The position numbers were made by a program, and so were the translations under genes. The notes under the pieces were generated by a model. It did no database searches. It saw only the letters and a list, made by a program, of their open reading frames with translations, and was not told the origin of the DNA. From positions 2,096,001 to 2,160,000 of the forward strand of contig NZ_AP018907.1 in NCBI RefSeq assembly GCF_003966715.1: a DNA stretch of 64,000 nucleotides. Reading direction: 5' to 3'. Every line of letters starts with the position of its first letter. Within the stretch, counting starts at the first letter, position 1. Positions 28,152-36,485 of this stretch are shown in pieces. Source of the stretch: Blastochloris tepida (GTDB taxonomy: Bacteria; Pseudomonadota; Alphaproteobacteria; Rhizobiales; Xanthobacteraceae).

Positions 28152-28679
28152 TCACCGCCGGGCGGCGGCCTGGTCCAGCAGCGCGATCAGGCCCTGCAGC
28201 AGGTCGATCGGCCGCGGCGGGCAGCCGGCCAGCGAGAGATCGACCGGGATGACCGAGGACACCGGGCCGGCCACCGCATGGGAGCCGGCGAACACGCCGC
28301 AATTCAGGGCGCAGTCGCCGACCGCCACCACCCATTTGGGGTCGGGCGTCGCGGCATAGGTGCGCTCCAGCGCCACCTTCATGTTCTTCGCCACCGGCCC
28401 GGTGACGATCAGCCCGTCCGCGTGGCGCGGCGAGGCGACGAATTTGATGCCGAAGCGTTCGAGGTCGTAGATGGCGTTGCCCAGCGCATGCAGCTCCAGC
28501 TCGCAGCCATTGCACGAGCCGGCATCGACATGGCGGATCGACAGCGCCCGCCCATGGAGCCGGCGCACCCGTTCCTCCAGCGCCGCAGCGACCTCGGCGA
28601 GCGCCGCGTCGGACGGCCCCGGCCCGTCCATGGTCGCGGGCTTCGACAGCACGGCGTTCAGCAGGAAGGTGCGCATCAT
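28152..28679 (-). CDS. hyfI: Hydrogenase-4/complex I-like small Fe-S subunit (HyfI/NuoB-type)
   Basis: The 175-residue subunit carries the proximal [4Fe-4S] ligands: DAGSCNGCELE (C56, C59), GDCALNCG (C123 or C127) and AGCPPRP (C153). It corresponds to HycG/HyfI and to NuoB. It starts immediately after the hyfG stop as the last gene of the operon. Retention of the Fe-S ligands while the partner large subunit lacks the nickel ligands suggests electron transfer without hydrogen chemistry. A second ATG one codon later is possible. Confidence 0.88.
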   Translation of the reverse strand: MMRTFLLNAVLSKPATMDGPGPSDAALAEVAAALEERVRRLHGRALSIRHVDAGSCNGCELELHALGNAIYDLERFGIKFVASPRHADGLIVTGPVAKNMKVALERTYAATPDPKWVVAVGDCALNCGVFAGSHAVAGPVSSVIPVDLSLAGCPPRPIDLLQGLIALLDQAAARR

Positions 28680-30203
28680 CTAAAGATCGTGCCCCGAATA
28701 GGAGCAGTTGAAGGATTTGTTGATGATCGGGAAGTCGGCGACGATGTTGCCGTCGATCGCCACTTCCAGCAGCGGCCATTGGAACCAGGAGGCATCGCGC
28801 AGGTGCAGGCGGGACACCGTGCCGTCCGCGGCGAGCCGAACCCACACCACCACGTCGCCACGGAAGGCCTCAACGATCGCGATGCCCTCGCGGACCTCGC
28901 CGGCCGGCATGACCTCTGCCTTGACCGGCCCGGCGCGCAGCTCGTCGAGGAAGGCGCGGATCAGCCGGATCGAGTCGCCCACCTCGTCGATGCGCACCCA
29001 CAGCCGGGCATCGACGTCGCCGGCCTCACGTAAAGCGACGATCGGCGGAATGCGGTCATAGGGCGGATAGGCGTGATCGCGGCGGGTGTCGAAGTCGCGC
29101 CCCGCGGCGCGGCCGACATGGCCGCCGGCCGCGAAGCGGCGGACATCGGCCGGCTTGACTGTGCCGGTGGTCACCGTGCGGTCGAGCAGCGAAGGTGTCG
29201 TATCGTAAAGCTCGACAATGCGGGCGAAGCGCGGCTCCAGCCGCGACAGCAGCACGCGGATGCGCTCGGTGCCGTCGGCGGCGATGTCGCGGGCGAGCCC
29301 GCCCGGCACGATCATGTCCATCATCAGCCGATGGCCGGTGGCGGCATCGGCGGTACGCAGCACCTCCTCGCGCAGCAGGCCGCACTGCGTCAGCATCAGG
29401 GCGAAGGCGGCGTCATTGCACACCGCGCCGATGTCGCCGAGATGGTTGGCGAGGCGCTCCAGCTCGGCCAGCACGCCGCGCAGCATGTGCGCGCGGGGCG
29501 GCGGCTCGATGCCGAGCGCCGCCTCCACCGCACGGGCGAAGGCCAGCGCATAGGCGACGGTGGAATCGCCCGACACTCGGCCGGCGAGCTTCGCCGCCCG
29601 CTCCAGCGATGCGCCGGCCGCCAGCGCCTCGACGCCCTTGTGGACGTAGCCGAGCCGCTGCTCCAGCCGCACCACCGCCTCGCCATTGGCGGTGAAGCGG
29701 AAATGGCCGGGCTCGATGATGCCGGCATGGACCGGGCCGACCGGGATCTGGTGCAGCCCCTCCCCCGTCACCGGCAGGAACGGATAAAGCGTGGCCGCGC
29801 CGCCGGCCCAGACGCCGTGATCGAGCCAGGGGCGATCATCGGGGGCGCCCTCCGGCGCGTGGCCGTAGAGGTCGCGGATCGTCCGCTCCAGCCGGATCGC
29901 CGGCGGATGGTGGGCGCCGACCGAGGGGAAGCGGCCGTCCGGTACCTGCAGCGAGGCCACCGCCACCCCGCTGACCGGGGCCACGACCGCCCCGCGCACC
30001 GCCATATGGACGGCGTCGGCGTCGGCGAACAACGCCACCAGATCGCCCTCGCCACGGCCGAGCGCCAGGGCCAGCGCCGTCCAGGCCGCGGCGTCCCGCA
30101 GCACGAAACGCGGCCAGGGCCGGTGGGCCGCGACGCGCGCCGCGCCCGCGAACGGATCGGCGGCGGGGGTGGCTTCGGCCGAGGATGCCGTGGGCGCCGT
30201 CAT
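28680..30203 (-). CDS. hyfG: HyfG/NuoCD-like large subunit lacking NiFe ligands
   Basis: The 507-residue protein fuses a NuoC-like N-terminal part (about 1-150) to a NuoD/hydrogenase large-subunit-like part. VGPVHAGIIEPGHFRF (residues 155-170) is the group 4 signature. The segment that in HycE/HyfG holds RVCGICG reads RVSGDST here (209-215), so both nickel-binding cysteines are absent. The C-terminus ends INKSFNCSYSGHDL without the DPCxxC motif. It therefore cannot build a NiFe site and belongs with the energy-converting-hydrogenase-related (Ehr) proteins. It may bind quinone or another acceptor as NuoD does. Starts 4 nt after hyfF. Confidence 0.86.
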   Translation of the reverse strand: MTAPTASSAEATPAADPFAGAARVAAHRPWPRFVLRDAAAWTALALALGRGEGDLVALFADADAVHMAVRGAVVAPVSGVAVASLQVPDGRFPSVGAHHPPAIRLERTIRDLYGHAPEGAPDDRPWLDHGVWAGGAATLYPFLPVTGEGLHQIPVGPVHAGIIEPGHFRFTANGEAVVRLEQRLGYVHKGVEALAAGASLERAAKLAGRVSGDSTVAYALAFARAVEAALGIEPPPRAHMLRGVLAELERLANHLGDIGAVCNDAAFALMLTQCGLLREEVLRTADAATGHRLMMDMIVPGGLARDIAADGTERIRVLLSRLEPRFARIVELYDTTPSLLDRTVTTGTVKPADVRRFAAGGHVGRAAGRDFDTRRDHAYPPYDRIPPIVALREAGDVDARLWVRIDEVGDSIRLIRAFLDELRAGPVKAEVMPAGEVREGIAIVEAFRGDVVVWVRLAADGTVSRLHLRDASWFQWPLLEVAIDGNIVADFPIINKSFNCSYSGHDL

Positions 30204-30207
30204 CGCG

Positions 30208-31656
30208 TCACCCGAGCTGTGCCGCCACCGTCTCGAACCAGCGGCGCACCGGATCGGGCAGCCACAGGCCGGCGACGAGGACGAGGATCATGTGGACATA
30301 GACCGGCAGCAGCGAGGCCTGCCGCGGCGCGTAGGCCGGGTTCGGCGTGCCGAACAGCACGTCCTGCAGGCGCCAGATCAGCGCGCCGAAGCCGATGAGA
30401 AGGCCAATGGCGAGCGGCACCGCCAGGAGCGGCTGGCGGGCGAAGCTCGACGACACCACCAGGAACTCGCTGACGAACACGCCGAACGGCGGCAGGCCGG
30501 CGATCGCCAGCACGCCGAAGGCAAACGCCACCGCCAGCCCCGGATGGCTGACGGACAGGCCGCGAATGTCGGCGAAGCGCTGGGAGTGCGTGACCTGGGC
30601 GATGTGGCCGACGGCGAAGAAGATCGCCGACTTGGTGAGCGAGTGCATGGTCATGTGCATCAGGCCGGCGAAATTGGCCAGCGGCCCGCCCATGCCGAAG
30701 GCGAAGGCGACGATGCCCATGTGCTCGATCGAGGAATAGGCGAAGAAGCGCTTGATGTCGCTGCGCCGGTACAGCATCACCGCGGCGAAGATCAGCGACA
30801 CCAGCCCCATCACCACCAGCACCGGGCCGACTGGAATGGTGGCGGGATTGCCGGCGAGGATGATCTTGAAGCGCAGCAGCGCGTAGAGCGCGACATTGAG
30901 CAGAAGCCCGGACAGCACCGCCGAGACTGGCGTCGGACCCTCCGCGTGCGCGTCCGGCAGCCAGGCGTGCAGCGGCACGAGGCCCGCCTTGGTGCCGTAG
31001 CCGATGAGCAGGAACACGAAGGCGAGCGACAGAAGCCCGGCATCGAGCGTCGCGGCGCTGGCCTTGAGCCCGGTCCAGGCCATCGAGGCGAGGCCGCCGC
31101 CGAGTTGCTGCTCGGCCGCGACATAGACGAAGATGGTGCCGAGGAACGCCAGGGCGATGCCGACCGACCCCAGGATGAAATACTTCCAGGCCGCCTCCAG
31201 CGCCTGCGGCGTGCGGTAGATGCCGACCATCATCACGGTGGAGACGGTGGCCACCTCGATGCCCACCCACATCAGGCCGATATTGTTGGACAGCAGCGCC
31301 AGCGCCATGGCCCCCATCATCGCCTGATACATGGCGTGATAAAGTCCGAGGATGCGCGGCGTCAGCCGGCCGGTCTCCAGCTCGTGGCCGATATAGGCGG
31401 CCGAGAAGATGGCGGTGGTGCAGCCGATGAAGGCGTTGAGCAGCACGAGGTAGATGTTGAAGTCATCGACCAGGAACAGTTCGGTGACGAACGGCCCCTC
31501 AATGAGCAGCCACACCGCGGCGGCGAGGCTCACCACGGAGAAGCCGACATTCAGCGCCGCGCTGATCCGGTAGTCGGCCGACATCACCAGCACCGCCACG
31601 GCCAGCGACGGCACGGCGAGAACGGCGATCAGCGGCGTGATGAGCAGCGGGGTCAT
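30208..31656 (-). CDS. hyfF: Antiporter-like membrane subunit (HyfF/NuoL-M-N-type)
   Basis: The 482-residue subunit of about 14 helices has the proton-pump signature YGTKAGLVPLHAWLPDAHAEGPTPVSAVLSG with its conserved Lys and His, plus the MWVGIEVATVSTVMMVG helix with its Glu. It is homologous to Mrp antiporter and complex I pumping subunits and probably moves protons or sodium. Its ATG overlaps the hyfE stop by 4 nt. It is one of two antiporter-like subunits in the operon; no HyfD-like third is present. Confidence 0.9.
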   Translation of the reverse strand: MTPLLITPLIAVLAVPSLAVAVLVMSADYRISAALNVGFSVVSLAAAVWLLIEGPFVTELFLVDDFNIYLVLLNAFIGCTTAIFSAAYIGHELETGRLTPRILGLYHAMYQAMMGAMALALLSNNIGLMWVGIEVATVSTVMMVGIYRTPQALEAAWKYFILGSVGIALAFLGTIFVYVAAEQQLGGGLASMAWTGLKASAATLDAGLLSLAFVFLLIGYGTKAGLVPLHAWLPDAHAEGPTPVSAVLSGLLLNVALYALLRFKIILAGNPATIPVGPVLVVMGLVSLIFAAVMLYRRSDIKRFFAYSSIEHMGIVAFAFGMGGPLANFAGLMHMTMHSLTKSAIFFAVGHIAQVTHSQRFADIRGLSVSHPGLAVAFAFGVLAIAGLPPFGVFVSEFLVVSSSFARQPLLAVPLAIGLLIGFGALIWRLQDVLFGTPNPAYAPRQASLLPVYVHMILVLVAGLWLPDPVRRWFETVAAQLG

Positions 31657-32324
31657 GCGCCGTCCTGCTGTTCGCCGCGGTAGCGTTCGAGGGTGCCGAT
31701 GTCGACGGTGTCGAAACGCTCGCGGATGCGGAAGACGAAGACGCCGAACACGATGAAGGCGATCAAGACCGAGAAGGCGACCGACACCTCCACCACCAGC
31801 GGCATGCCCTTGGCGCCGGCCGCGGCCAGAATGAGCCCGTTCTCCAGCGACATGAAGCCGACGATCTGGCTCACCGCGTTGCGCCGGGTGATCATCATCA
31901 GAAGGCCGAGCAGCACCACCGCCAGCGCGAAGGCCAGATCCTCGCGCGCCAGCGGGTTGGCGTATTCGGTGGCTGGCATCACCACCAGCACCGCCAGCGC
32001 GGTCAGCGCCAGAGCGGCGATCAAAGTCGGGCCGACGCCGACCACCGTCTCGATCTCGCGATGAATGCCGAGCCGGCGGACCATGGCGTGCAAGGCGGTG
32101 GGGATGACGATGCCCTTGAAGACGAAGGCGATGCCGGCGGTGATCCACAGATGGCCGGCGCCCTGCACCTCGGCCTGCCAGCCGACGGCGGCGCCGAGCA
32201 GCATGGCGTGGGCGGCGAAGACGTTGAGCATCGCCGTCAGCCGGTCCTGATAGAGCAGCACCATGCTGACAACGACCATGAGGCCGGAGAGCAGATGGGC
32301 GAGGTCGAAGGCAAAATCGCCCAT
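31653..32324 (-). CDS. hyfE: Hydrogenase-4 component E-like membrane subunit
   Basis: The 223-residue subunit has about seven helices and ends in a short charged tail. The C-terminal half (GFMSLENGLILAAAGAKGMPLVVEVSVAFSVLIAF) resembles NuoK/MrpC, with its membrane Glu, as in HyfE. The start at 32324 lies 2 nt after the hyfC stop. It links the membrane arm between the HyfC and antiporter-like subunits. Confidence 0.87.
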   Translation of the reverse strand: MGDFAFDLAHLLSGLMVVVSMVLLYQDRLTAMLNVFAAHAMLLGAAVGWQAEVQGAGHLWITAGIAFVFKGIVIPTALHAMVRRLGIHREIETVVGVGPTLIAALALTALAVLVVMPATEYANPLAREDLAFALAVVLLGLLMMITRRNAVSQIVGFMSLENGLILAAAGAKGMPLVVEVSVAFSVLIAFIVFGVFVFRIRERFDTVDIGTLERYRGEQQDGA

Positions 32325-32326
32325 TC

Positions 32327-33289
32327 TCAGAACCCTCGCGACACGAACAGCAGGAGCGCCGCCATCGAGGCCAGCGCAAACGCGCCGCCGACGAAATCGG
32401 TGACGCGGAACACCCGCATCTTGGCCACCGACACCTCGATCACCGCCACCGCCACGCCAAGCCCGACCAGCTTGGCGAAATAGGTGACGAGCCCGAACGC
32501 CATCGCCACCGGATCGTCGGTCGAGGTCGCCATGCCGAACGGCACGAACAGGCAGGCGATCAGCGACAGATAGGCGGTGAGCTTGAGCGCCGCGGCCCAT
32601 TCGATCATGGCGAGGTGGCGGCCGGAATACTCCAGCACCATCGCCTCGTGCACCATGGTCAGTTCGAGGTGGGTGGCGGGATTGTCGACCGGGACGCGGC
32701 CCGTCTCGGTCAGCGCCACCACCATCAGCGCGACGAGGCAGAGCGCCAGCGAGATGCGCAGGCCCACCGGCTGCAGCAGCAGATGATCGGCAATGGCCGA
32801 CAGCAGCGTGGTGCCGGCCAAGAGCGCCACGGTGAAGGTGATCATCAAGAGCGCCGGCTCGGCCAGCGAGGCGAACAGCATCTCGCGCGAGGAGCCGATG
32901 CCGCCGAACGCGGTGCCGACATCCATGCCGGCCAGCGCCAGGATGAAGCGCGCGGTGCCGAGCAGCGCGACGATGGCGATGAGATCGGCCGACCACGAGA
33001 ACATCAGGCCGGTGGCGAAGCTCGGCACCAGCGCCGCCGCCACCCAGGTGGCGGCGAACTGGCCATAGGGCGCCATGCGGAACAGCGGCGAGGCGGTCTC
33101 CGCCACCACCGCCTCCTTGTGCAGAAGGCGCCACAGCTCGCGATAGGGCTGGAAGATCGGCGGGCCGCGGCGGCTGAGCAGCCGCGCCTTGACCTTGCGG
33201 ATCAGGCCGATCAGCGCCGGCGAGATCGCGAGCATCAGCAGCATCTGGCAGGCCTGCCAGACCAACTCGTGCAGCGACAGGCCGGTCAT
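32327..33289 (-). CDS. hyfC: Hydrogenase-4 component C-like membrane subunit (NuoH-type)
   Basis: The 320-residue protein has about eight helices and corresponds to HyfC/HycD and NuoH, the subunit joining the peripheral arm to the membrane arm. RRGPPIFQPYRELWRLLHKE and TETGRVPVDNPATHLELTMVHEAM, with its conserved acidic residues, are diagnostic. The ATG at 33289 is chosen for its GGAG ribosome binding site; an ATG at 33307 would overlap the hyfB stop as ATGA and is almost as likely. Confidence 0.9.
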   Translation of the reverse strand: MTGLSLHELVWQACQMLLMLAISPALIGLIRKVKARLLSRRGPPIFQPYRELWRLLHKEAVVAETASPLFRMAPYGQFAATWVAAALVPSFATGLMFSWSADLIAIVALLGTARFILALAGMDVGTAFGGIGSSREMLFASLAEPALLMITFTVALLAGTTLLSAIADHLLLQPVGLRISLALCLVALMVVALTETGRVPVDNPATHLELTMVHEAMVLEYSGRHLAMIEWAAALKLTAYLSLIACLFVPFGMATSTDDPVAMAFGLVTYFAKLVGLGVAVAVIEVSVAKMRVFRVTDFVGGAFALASMAALLLFVSRGF

Positions 33290-33303
33290 CGCGGCATCTC
33301 CGG

Positions 33304-35322
33304 TCATCGCCACAGCACCACCACGACAAGGAGCAGCACCAGCGCCGCGAACATCAAGGTGAGGTAGCGGCGAATGGTGAGGAACTGCAGGATGTTGAAC
33401 TGCCCGGACAGGATCTCGACGACGCGCGCGAGCGGCGCGTAGAGCAGCGACCAGACCGGATCGGTCATCGACAGGCGGAACTCGGCGGGCGCCGTGCTGC
33501 CGGGCGGCGGCATGGTGATCTGCTGGCGCACGCGCAGTGCGATCGGACCGAACACCCGGCGAATCGGCTGGGCGAGGCTCGACGCCGTGTACTGGGTTGT
33601 GGGCGAGGCGTCGGGGAAGCCACAGTCCCAGGCCGGGGCGCGGCGGGTGGCGCGGGTGGCGATGCGGTGCACCCCCCAGGAGGCCAGGAAGGACGACACC
33701 AGCAGAAAGACGGCGATCATGAAGCCGTTATAGGTGGAGCGCGCGCCATCGAACGGGGTGAGCGACAGCGGCGCCGGCCCCGCCGCCGCCTGCGCCGGCA
33801 GGCCGGCATGGACGAGCTGCACCGTCACCGGCCGCAGCGCCTCCACCACCAGCGGCGCCAGAACGCCACCGGCGATGCACAGCGCCGCCATCAGCGCCAT
33901 GGCGACAAGCGAGAACCGGTCGACCTCGTGCGCGTTCGCCGCCTCCGGCGAGCGCGGCCGGCCGAGGAAGGCGATGCCATAGGCGCGCACGAAGCAGGCC
34001 GCCGCCAGCGCCGCCACCAGCGCCAGCACCGCGCCGACCGCCGGCACCAGGAAGCGCAGGCCCTCCACCGGCAGCGCCGGGCTGGCCAGGATGGCCTGGA
34101 ACACCATCCATTCCGAGGCGAAGCCGTTGAGCGGCGGCAGCGCCGAGATGGCGGCGGCGCCGATCAGCATCAGGGCGCCGGTCATCGGCATGCGGTTGAA
34201 CAGGCCGCCGAGCTTCTCCAGGTCCTTGGAATGGGCCGCGTGCAGCACCGCCCCGGCGCCGCAGAACACCAGGCTCTTCATCACCGCGTGGTTGGCGACG
34301 TGGAACAGCGCGGCGGTGAGCGCCACCGCCGCTGGGGCTGTGAGATTCGTGGCGGTGAAGGCCACCGCCAGCCCCAGCGCCACATAGATGATGCCGATGT
34401 TCTCGATGGTCGAGAACGCCAGGAGCCGCTTGAGGTCGCGCTCGACCAGCGCCTGCAGCAGGCCGATCAGTGCGGTCGAGATGCCGGCGAACAGGAACGG
34501 CAGAGCCCAATACCATTGCGGCGGCGGCATCAGGTCGAAGACGAGGCGGATGGTGCCGTAGATGGCGACCTTGGTCATCACGCCCGACATCAGCGCCGAG
34601 ACGTGGCTCGGTGCCGCCGGATGGGCGAGCGGCAGCCAGACGTGCAGCGGCACCAGACCGGCCTTGGAGCCGGTGCCCATCAGCACCAGCGCCAGCGCCA
34701 GCACCGGCATCCAGCCGGACAGGGCGTGGGCGCGGATGGCGGCGAATGAATAGTCGCCGGTGTGGCCGGCCAGCACGCCGAAGGCGAACAGCAGCGCGAA
34801 CGCACCGCCGCTGGCCATCAGCAGATAGAGGTGGGCGGCGCGGCGGGCCTCCGGGTCCTCGTGACGCGAGGCCACCATGCCCCACGAAGCGAGCGACATG
34901 AACTCCCAGCCGACCAGGAAGGTGAAGGCGTCGTCGGCGACCAGGACAGCATTCATGCCCAACAGGAACAGCGGATAGAGCGCCAGCACGCGGCCCGGAT
35001 GCTCCTTGCGCCCGTAGCCCACGGCATAGAGGCTGACGAGGGCGGCCACCCCATTCACCACCACCAGGAAAACGAGGCTCAGCGAATCGATTCGCAGCCT
35101 GATGCCGACCCCCGGCAGGCCGCCGGGCAGCGCCAGCGCGGCCGGCGATTCGCCGAGAATTCCGTGGACAACGGCAAATCCGGCGCCGACCGCAGCGGCC
35201 AGGGCGGAGAGCCCGTAGACGATGTCGGACGTCCCCTGGCGGCGCAGCCCAAGCACGCCGGCGGCCGCCGCCGCGAGCAGCAGGCCGAAGGTGAGGCTCA
35301 ATTGAAGCGCAAAATGGCTCAC
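33304..35322 (-). CDS. hyfB: Hydrogenase-4 component B-like antiporter subunit
   Basis: The 672-residue subunit equals E. coli HyfB in length. It is NuoL-like with about 16 helices, MGTGSKAGLVPLHVWLPLAHPAAPSHVSALMSG carrying the pump Lys/His, and LVGWEFMSLASWGMVA with the conserved Glu. The GTG at 35322 is preceded by GGAG at 8 nt. It is the first gene of a six-gene operon, hyfB-hyfC-hyfE-hyfF-hyfG-hyfI, all within a few nt or overlapping. HyfA and HyfH ferredoxin-like subunits and hyp maturation genes are absent from the window. Confidence 0.9.
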   Translation of the reverse strand: MSHFALQLSLTFGLLLAAAAAGVLGLRRQGTSDIVYGLSALAAAVGAGFAVVHGILGESPAALALPGGLPGVGIRLRIDSLSLVFLVVVNGVAALVSLYAVGYGRKEHPGRVLALYPLFLLGMNAVLVADDAFTFLVGWEFMSLASWGMVASRHEDPEARRAAHLYLLMASGGAFALLFAFGVLAGHTGDYSFAAIRAHALSGWMPVLALALVLMGTGSKAGLVPLHVWLPLAHPAAPSHVSALMSGVMTKVAIYGTIRLVFDLMPPPQWYWALPFLFAGISTALIGLLQALVERDLKRLLAFSTIENIGIIYVALGLAVAFTATNLTAPAAVALTAALFHVANHAVMKSLVFCGAGAVLHAAHSKDLEKLGGLFNRMPMTGALMLIGAAAISALPPLNGFASEWMVFQAILASPALPVEGLRFLVPAVGAVLALVAALAAACFVRAYGIAFLGRPRSPEAANAHEVDRFSLVAMALMAALCIAGGVLAPLVVEALRPVTVQLVHAGLPAQAAAGPAPLSLTPFDGARSTYNGFMIAVFLLVSSFLASWGVHRIATRATRRAPAWDCGFPDASPTTQYTASSLAQPIRRVFGPIALRVRQQITMPPPGSTAPAEFRLSMTDPVWSLLYAPLARVVEILSGQFNILQFLTIRRYLTLMFAALVLLLVVVVLWR

Positions 35323-35675
35323 CGCACGCTCCGCCGCTGGACAGCCGCCATCGCGACGAAAACGCTCGTTGTTCTCGGACCGACATGGCCGGCCGCGCGG
35401 ATCACCACCCGTCACTCCCTGATTCTTGGAGGATCATTCCCGAATTTGCGGCCGAAACCAATAAGCGAGGCGAGAAAGCGGACCGGATTTGTGCCGCTGA
35501 TTTGTGCTGCCGACCTCTGCCACCCCTGGATGACTTGAGCGCCATTGAACTCGTGCGGCCAACCCGGTAAGAGGATCGCCACATTCGAGGTTTCCACCTG
35601 GGGCCGTGGCGGTCCGGAACGGCCTATGGTGCGGCCGGTGTGCCGTTCGCTCCCTTTAGAGAGCAAGGTTGCGAG
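35323..35675. other. Divergent promoter region between hyfB and acpXL
   Basis: The 353 bp between two divergent operons must hold both promoters. I see a GATTCTTGGAGGATCATTCC stretch near 35419 and no palindrome of note. No coding sequence is credible here. Exact promoters could not be assigned by eye. Confidence 0.5.
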
Positions 35676-35957
35676 ATGTCTTCTACATTCGATACCGTCG
35701 CAAATATCATTTCCGAGACCTGCGACATTCCGCGCGAGAAGATCACGGCGCAGAGCCACGCCATTGATGATCTCGGCATCGACAGCCTTGATTTTCTTGA
35801 CATCGCATTTGCGATCGACAAGGCCTTCGGCATCAAGCTTCCGCTGGAGCAGTGGACGCAGGAAGTCAACGAAGGCAAAGCTTCCACCGAGCAGTACTTC
35901 GTGCTCGAAAATCTTTGCGCGCGGATCGACGATCTGATCAAGGCCAAGGGGGCATGA
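35676..35957 (+). CDS. acpXL: Acyl carrier protein AcpXL for very-long-chain lipid A acyl group
   Basis: The 93-residue acyl carrier protein has the phosphopantetheine serine in [18 protein letters not shown] (about residues 32-49). It is longer than the housekeeping ACP, and the insertion [20 protein letters not shown] is typical of AcpXL. It carries the growing 27-hydroxy-C28-type chain used by LpxXL. It is the first gene of the cluster acpXL-fabZ-fabF2-fabF1-SDR-adh-lpxXL, which strongly supports the assignment. The ATG at 35676 is preceded by AAGGTTGCGAG. Confidence 0.94.
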   Translation: MSSTFDTVANIISETCDIPREKITAQSHAIDDLGIDSLDFLDIAFAIDKAFGIKLPLEQWTQEVNEGKASTEQYFVLENLCARIDDLIKAKGA

Positions 35958-35996
35958 TCGAGCGCTTGACCGGCGCCGGCGACTGAGGCCCCCGAC

Positions 35997-36485
35997 GTGC
36001 GTCTTGAGTACTTCGAACTGATCGACCGAATCATCGACATCGACCTCCAGGCCGGCACCATCCGGACCGAGGCGGTCGTGCCGAATGAAAGCACCGTGTT
36101 CGAGGGGCATTTCCCGGGCTATCCGCTGATGCCCGGGGTGCTGCTCTGCGAAACCATGGCCCAGACCTGCGGCTGGCTGTCGATGGCCAAGCTCAACTTC
36201 ACCCGCATGGCGTTCCTCGCCGGGTTCAAGGAGGTGAAGCTGCGCACCTTCGTGACGCCCGGCACCCTGCTCGAGGGGCACGGCCAGCTTCTGCACGAGG
36301 GGTCGGGCTTCACCCGGCTCCGCTGCCAGGTGACGGCCGCCGGCAAGACGGTGTGCGATTCCGAGCTCAGCATGCGGCTGATGCCGTTCCTCAACGACGC
36401 CTTCAAGGCGATGGTGATGGATCGTGCGGCCAGCCTCTCCTTCCCCTTCGACGCGCTAGAGTCGCCCGAGGCCAATAATGCCTGA
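35997..36485 (+). CDS. fabZXL: 3-hydroxyacyl-ACP dehydratase of the AcpXL cluster
   Basis: The 162-residue hot-dog dehydratase has the FabZ active-site motif HFPGYPLMPGVLLCETMAQ with catalytic His and Glu. It would dehydrate 3-hydroxyacyl-AcpXL in each elongation round. The start is a GTG (35997) with TGAGG upstream. Its end overlaps fabF2 by 8 nt. Confidence 0.92.
   Translation: MRLEYFELIDRIIDIDLQAGTIRTEAVVPNESTVFEGHFPGYPLMPGVLLCETMAQTCGWLSMAKLNFTRMAFLAGFKEVKLRTFVTPGTLLEGHGQLLHEGSGFTRLRCQVTAAGKTVCDSELSMRLMPFLNDAFKAMVMDRAASLSFPFDALESPEANNA

Noticed and set aside
28680..30203. Genuine group 4 NiFe hydrogenase large subunit
   Set aside because: The nickel-binding cysteine motifs are absent at both ends of the protein.
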